Source: Actinomycetes bacterium (GTDB lineage Bacteria; Actinomycetota; Actinomycetes; S36-B12; UBA10799). From it: a stretch of DNA of 8,785 bases. This document shows positions 6,546 through 8,785 of the stretch, piece by piece. The translations under genes and the position numbers were made by a program. The stretch covers positions 1 through 8,785 of the forward strand of contig JAKOZM010000356.1 of assembly GCA_029779995.1 (NCBI GenBank), written 5' to 3'. Positions within the stretch are counted from its first letter, which is position 1; every line of letters starts with the position of its first letter. Below the pieces are notes generated by a model. The model was not told where the DNA came from. It worked only from the letters and a program-made list of their open reading frames with translations, and did no database searches.

Positions 6546-7527
6546 GGCGGCGGATCCCTTCGGTGACCTCGTCCTGGCGTTCCAACTGAATCATGTGGCC
6601 GGTCTCGGGCAGGATCGTCCCCTCGGCGTTGGGCAGCAACTCCAACAACTTCTTCGTGTGGGAAACCGGGGTCATCACGTCGGCCTCACCACACACGATC
6701 CAGACCGGCACGTCGGCCAGGACCGTGAGGGCGTCGTACAGGTCGTGTGAGAGCAGCGTCGGCAAGAAGGCGACCACCGTCTCGACGGGGGTGGCGTTGA
6801 GCATCGCCACGGTGAACAGGTTCAGCGAGTTCGGAGCGCCGGGACCGAACGACCCCCGCTTGGTGAGGGCGAAGTTGAGGTCGGTGTAGCGCGCCTGCTG
6901 CATGAAACGCCCGACCACCGCGCCGGTGGGATGAATGCTGGTGGCGATGGTGCGCGCCCGGGCAGCAGCACTTGGTGGCAGCCCCAGGAACTCCGTGGAC
7001 AGATCCCCGGCGCTGGTCGCAACGAACGCCACCGCTTTCACCCTGTCCTGGAATGTGTGGGGAAACTGGGCAGCCAGCGACATCACCGTCATACCGCCCA
7101 TCGAATGCCCCACCAAGGTCACCGGCCCCTGGGTGTAGGCGTCGAGCACGTACTGCAGGTCCCGACCCAACTGCTCGATCGTGGCATTCTCCAGCGGTCC
7201 CGCCTCGCTGCGCCCGTGGTGGCGCTGATCCCAGAGCACCAGACGGGCCCGGTCACGCAGCGCCTTGCGCTGGAAGTGCCAGGAGTCCTGGCTGAGGCAG
7301 TAGCCGTGGGCAAAGACGATCGTGGGCGCCTCGGGGTCGTCGCACGGATGGACCTCGACATACAGTTCGGTGCCGTCCGAGGCGCGCAACCAGTGCGGCT
7401 CACCGCGCACGCGGCCGAAGTCCTCCTCCTTGTACGGATCAGGACGCCACGGCTTGCGCACCGCCAGTTGCTCGGCTGCGACGCCGGCGATGAGGCCGGC
7501 GGCGAGCGCGATCAGACCACCCTTCAT
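6532..7527 (-). CDS. Alpha/beta-fold hydrolase in the alr-tsaE operon
   Basis: A 331-residue serine hydrolase. After a short hydrophobic N-terminus (residues 3-18, a possible membrane anchor or uncleaved signal) comes a standard alpha/beta hydrolase: AHG for the oxyanion hole (73-75), WDQRHHGRS (99-107), nucleophile Ser142 in GHSMGG, Asp283 in CGEADVMTP and His311 in ETGHMI. An inserted helical lid (about 175-260) shapes the substrate pocket. The true substrate is unknown; the RHHGRS turn resembles epoxide hydrolase, haloperoxidase and esterase relatives, so esters or epoxides are guesses. The ATG at 7527 overlaps the alr stop as ATGA; the open frame further upstream is alr sequence in another frame. 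A hydrolase gene between alr and tsaE is a recurring actinobacterial arrangement (from memory), though there is no known link to D-alanine or t6A. Confidence 0.93.
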   Translation of the reverse strand: MKGGLIALAAGLIAGVAAEQLAVRKPWRPDPYKEEDFGRVRGEPHWLRASDGTELYVEVHPCDDPEAPTIVFAHGYCLSQDSWHFQRKALRDRARLVLWDQRHHGRSEAGPLENATIEQLGRDLQYVLDAYTQGPVTLVGHSMGGMTVMSLAAQFPHTFQDRVKAVAFVATSAGDLSTEFLGLPPSAAARARTIATSIHPTGAVVGRFMQQARYTDLNFALTKRGSFGPGAPNSLNLFTVAMLNATPVETVVAFLPTLLSHDLYDALTVLADVPVWIVCGEADVMTPVSHTKKLLELLPNAEGTILPETGHMIQLERQDEVTEGIRRLAFG

Positions 7528-8615
7528 CGATAGACCCGTTCTACTCGCGGTCCCAGTCTGGTCACGATCTCGTAGCCGATGGTGCCGGTCACCTCGGCCC
7601 AATCCTCAGCCAGCGGGATGCCCTGCGCCCCGGACCCGAAGAGCACCACCTCGTCGCCTTCAGCAGCGGCGTCATTGCCGAGATCGAGGACGAACTGATC
7701 CATGCAGACCCGCCCGGCCACGGTGCGGCGCTTGCCGGCTGCGAAGACCGGCCCGACGTTGGTGGCGTTGCGCGGGATCCCGTCGGCGTAGCCCAGGGGC
7801 ACGACCGCCGTCGTAGAGTCCCCATCGAGGGTGTACAGGTGCCCGTAGGACAATCCTGAACCGGCCGGCAGCCTCTTCGCGACGGTCACTTGCGCCACCA
7901 GTGTCATGACGGGCCGCAGGCCGAGGTCTGCCGCGGAGCCCATGCCTACTCCGGGACTGATCCCATACATGGCGATCCCGGGCCGGACGAGCGTGAAGTG
8001 GGCGGCCGGCAGCGCCAATGTCGCCGCCGAATTGGCCAGATGGTGGTGTTCGACATCGAGGCCCTGCGCCGCGGCGACCGCCTCTCGGAAGCGCTCGATC
8101 TGCACGGTGTTCAGTGGGTTCCCGGGGTCATCGGCCACGGTGAAGTGACTCCAGATGCCGACGACATCGATCAACCCGGCGTCCTGCATACGCTGTGCCG
8201 TGTCGACCAGCAACGCCCAATCAGCCGGGGCGCATCCCGCGCGGCCCAGCCCAGTGTCGATCTTGAGGTGTACGCGAGTGGGGGTCGTCAGGCGCTGCAA
8301 CTGGGCCACCGTGGAGACCCCGATGTCAATGCCCGCCTCGGCCACCTCGGACCACGGATCGTCGGGCGCTGCCAACCACGCCAACAGCGGCCCTGTGTCC
8401 CCCGCTGCGCGCAGTTCGAGGGCCTCGGAGAACAGTGCCACTCCCAGCCACTCAGCGCCCGCCTCGCGCGCCGCCCGCGCCATGGGGAGCAGGCCATGAC
8501 CGTAGGCGTCGGCCTTGACCACGGCCAGTTGCTGGCTGTGCGGGGCCGCTTCGCGCAGCCGCTGAAGATTGCTCGCGAACGCCGCCAGATCGATGCGGGC
8601 TTGGGCGCGAGGCAT
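7524..8615 (-). CDS. alr: Alanine racemase, PLP-dependent
   Basis: This 363-residue enzyme interconverts L- and D-alanine, supplying D-alanine for peptidoglycan. The PLP-binding lysine is Lys34 in AVVKADAYGHG at the start of the TIM barrel. HLKIDTGLGRAG (116-127), IWSHFTVAD (154-162) and VRPGIAMYG (210-218, with the Arg that contacts the pyridine nitrogen) follow. The beta-domain contributes the second catalytic base Tyr257 in GLSYGHLY, together with PLGYADG (273-279) and CMDQ (304-307). Length and all key residues are normal. The ATG at 8615 has GAGG almost touching it, too close for a usual ribosome binding site, while TACCAT ends 6 nt upstream, so the mRNA may be leaderless. It is the first gene of the minus-strand operon; all later genes down to the membrane protein overlap or nearly touch. 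Confidence 0.97.
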   Translation of the reverse strand: MPRAQARIDLAAFASNLQRLREAAPHSQQLAVVKADAYGHGLLPMARAAREAGAEWLGVALFSEALELRAAGDTGPLLAWLAAPDDPWSEVAEAGIDIGVSTVAQLQRLTTPTRVHLKIDTGLGRAGCAPADWALLVDTAQRMQDAGLIDVVGIWSHFTVADDPGNPLNTVQIERFREAVAAAQGLDVEHHHLANSAATLALPAAHFTLVRPGIAMYGISPGVGMGSAADLGLRPVMTLVAQVTVAKRLPAGSGLSYGHLYTLDGDSTTAVVPLGYADGIPRNATNVGPVFAAGKRRTVAGRVCMDQFVLDLGNDAAAEGDEVVLFGSGAQGIPLAEDWAEVTGTIGYEIVTRLGPRVERVYR

Positions 8616-8621
8616 ACCTCA

Positions 8622-8627
8622 ATGGTA
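8622..8627 (-). promoter_or_regulatory. Candidate -10 of a leaderless alr promoter
   Basis: On the minus strand TACCAT (TANNNT type) is followed by exactly 6 nt and then the alr ATG, which would place transcription start on the A of the start codon. No convincing -35 is found 16-19 bp upstream (the best is TTCGGG at 19 bp). It would drive the whole alr-to-membrane-protein operon. The hexamer is seen; its use is inferred. Confidence 0.45.
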
Positions 8628-8687
8628 GGCGCCAGGGGGCGCGGCACCCGAAGGCGCGTCGTCGCCCGGCGGTCGACCAGTGCGTCA

Positions 8688-8728
8688 ACACATCTGGTTG
8701 AAGCGACCGTGCCGCCAACCAGATGTGT
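8688..8728. repeat. 13-bp perfect inverted repeat between alr and the upstream gene
   Basis: ACACATCTGGTTG (8688-8700) and its exact reverse complement (8716-8728) flank a 15-nt spacer. It lies in the 129-bp non-coding gap 8616-8744, 16 bp past the stop codon of the upstream minus-strand gene and 72 bp before alr. A hairpin there could end the upstream transcript, but no T-run follows in the minus direction. A -35-like TTGACG (8688-8683) abuts the arm, so an operator is also possible. Confidence 0.65.
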
Positions 8729-8744
8729 GGATTCGGCGTTCCCC

Positions 8745-8785
8745 TCAGCCTGCCGCCCAGGCCACCGCCGCCCGCACCTCGTCTG
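8745..8785 (-). CDS. C-terminal end of an unidentified minus-strand protein
   Basis: Twelve codons read DEVRAAVAWAAG and end in TGA (8747-8745); the gene continues past the right edge. Nearly every third codon position is G or C, as in the other genes here, and the alanine-rich end looks like a real C-terminus. In many actinobacteria the gene before alr is the NAD(P)H-hydrate dehydratase/epimerase (nnrD/nnrE type), which is a possibility from context only; twelve residues cannot identify it. Confidence 0.45.
   Translation of the reverse strand, partial: DEVRAAVAWAAG

Noticed and set aside
8671..8678. GGTCGACC palindrome upstream of alr as an operator
   Set aside because: An 8-bp palindrome is expected often by chance in GC-rich DNA and it has no extended symmetry.
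1..8785. CRISPR arrays, insertion sequences, tRNA or rRNA genes, attachment sites
   Set aside because: No direct-repeat arrays, transposase motifs, cloverleaf sequences or integrase features were seen; gene content is conserved housekeeping.

Overview
High-GC DNA that reads as a chromosomal housekeeping segment of an actinobacterium (Actinomycetota). The grounds are the gene order (groES near the tsaD-rimI-tsaB-tsaE-alr block, as in mycobacteria and streptomycetes), frequent GTG/TTG starts, CIRCE control of groES, and typical actinobacterial families: the THUMP-like methyltransferase, DUF5701 and the LIP-type secreted lipase. The genus cannot be named from the sequence alone.

Left part (1-912): the 5' end of groES runs off the left edge on the minus strand. 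Upstream of it lie a TTGACG-N17-TAGTGT promoter and two tandem CIRCE operators (248-274 and 293-319), the HrcA binding sites. The right-hand CIRCE contains the stop codon of the next minus-strand gene, a DUF5701 protein of unknown function (316-912).

Middle part (913-3740): two plus-strand genes interrupt the minus-strand block. A class I methyltransferase with a C-terminal THUMP-like domain (954-2030) diverges from the DUF5701 gene across 41 bp. A secreted LIP-family lipase/esterase (2097-3740) follows. Between them is a near-perfect 30-bp palindrome (2067-2096) that abuts the lipase ATG.

Right part (3747-8785): a compact minus-strand operon, read from right to left: alr (alanine racemase), an alpha/beta hydrolase, tsaE, tsaB, rimI, tsaD and a four-helix membrane protein. 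Four junctions are 4-bp ATGA/GTGA overlaps, hydrolase-tsaE overlaps by 14 bp, and tsaD-membrane protein is separated by 15 bp. Translational coupling is therefore likely through most of it. TsaB, TsaD and TsaE together make the threonylcarbamoyl-transfer machinery for t6A37 of ANN-decoding tRNAs; RimI is an N-alpha-acetyltransferase. Alr supplies D-alanine for peptidoglycan. The membrane protein and the hydrolase have no established role in either pathway. Upstream of alr is a non-coding stretch (8616-8744) with a 13-bp perfect inverted repeat, and then the last codons of another minus-strand gene running off the right edge.

I did not find a wholly new multi-gene system. The most interesting material is regulatory architecture: the interlocked CIRCE/promoter/stop-codon arrangement, the palindrome at the lipase start, and the inverted repeat upstream of alr. 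Next come the poorly characterised neighbours of the t6A and chaperonin genes.
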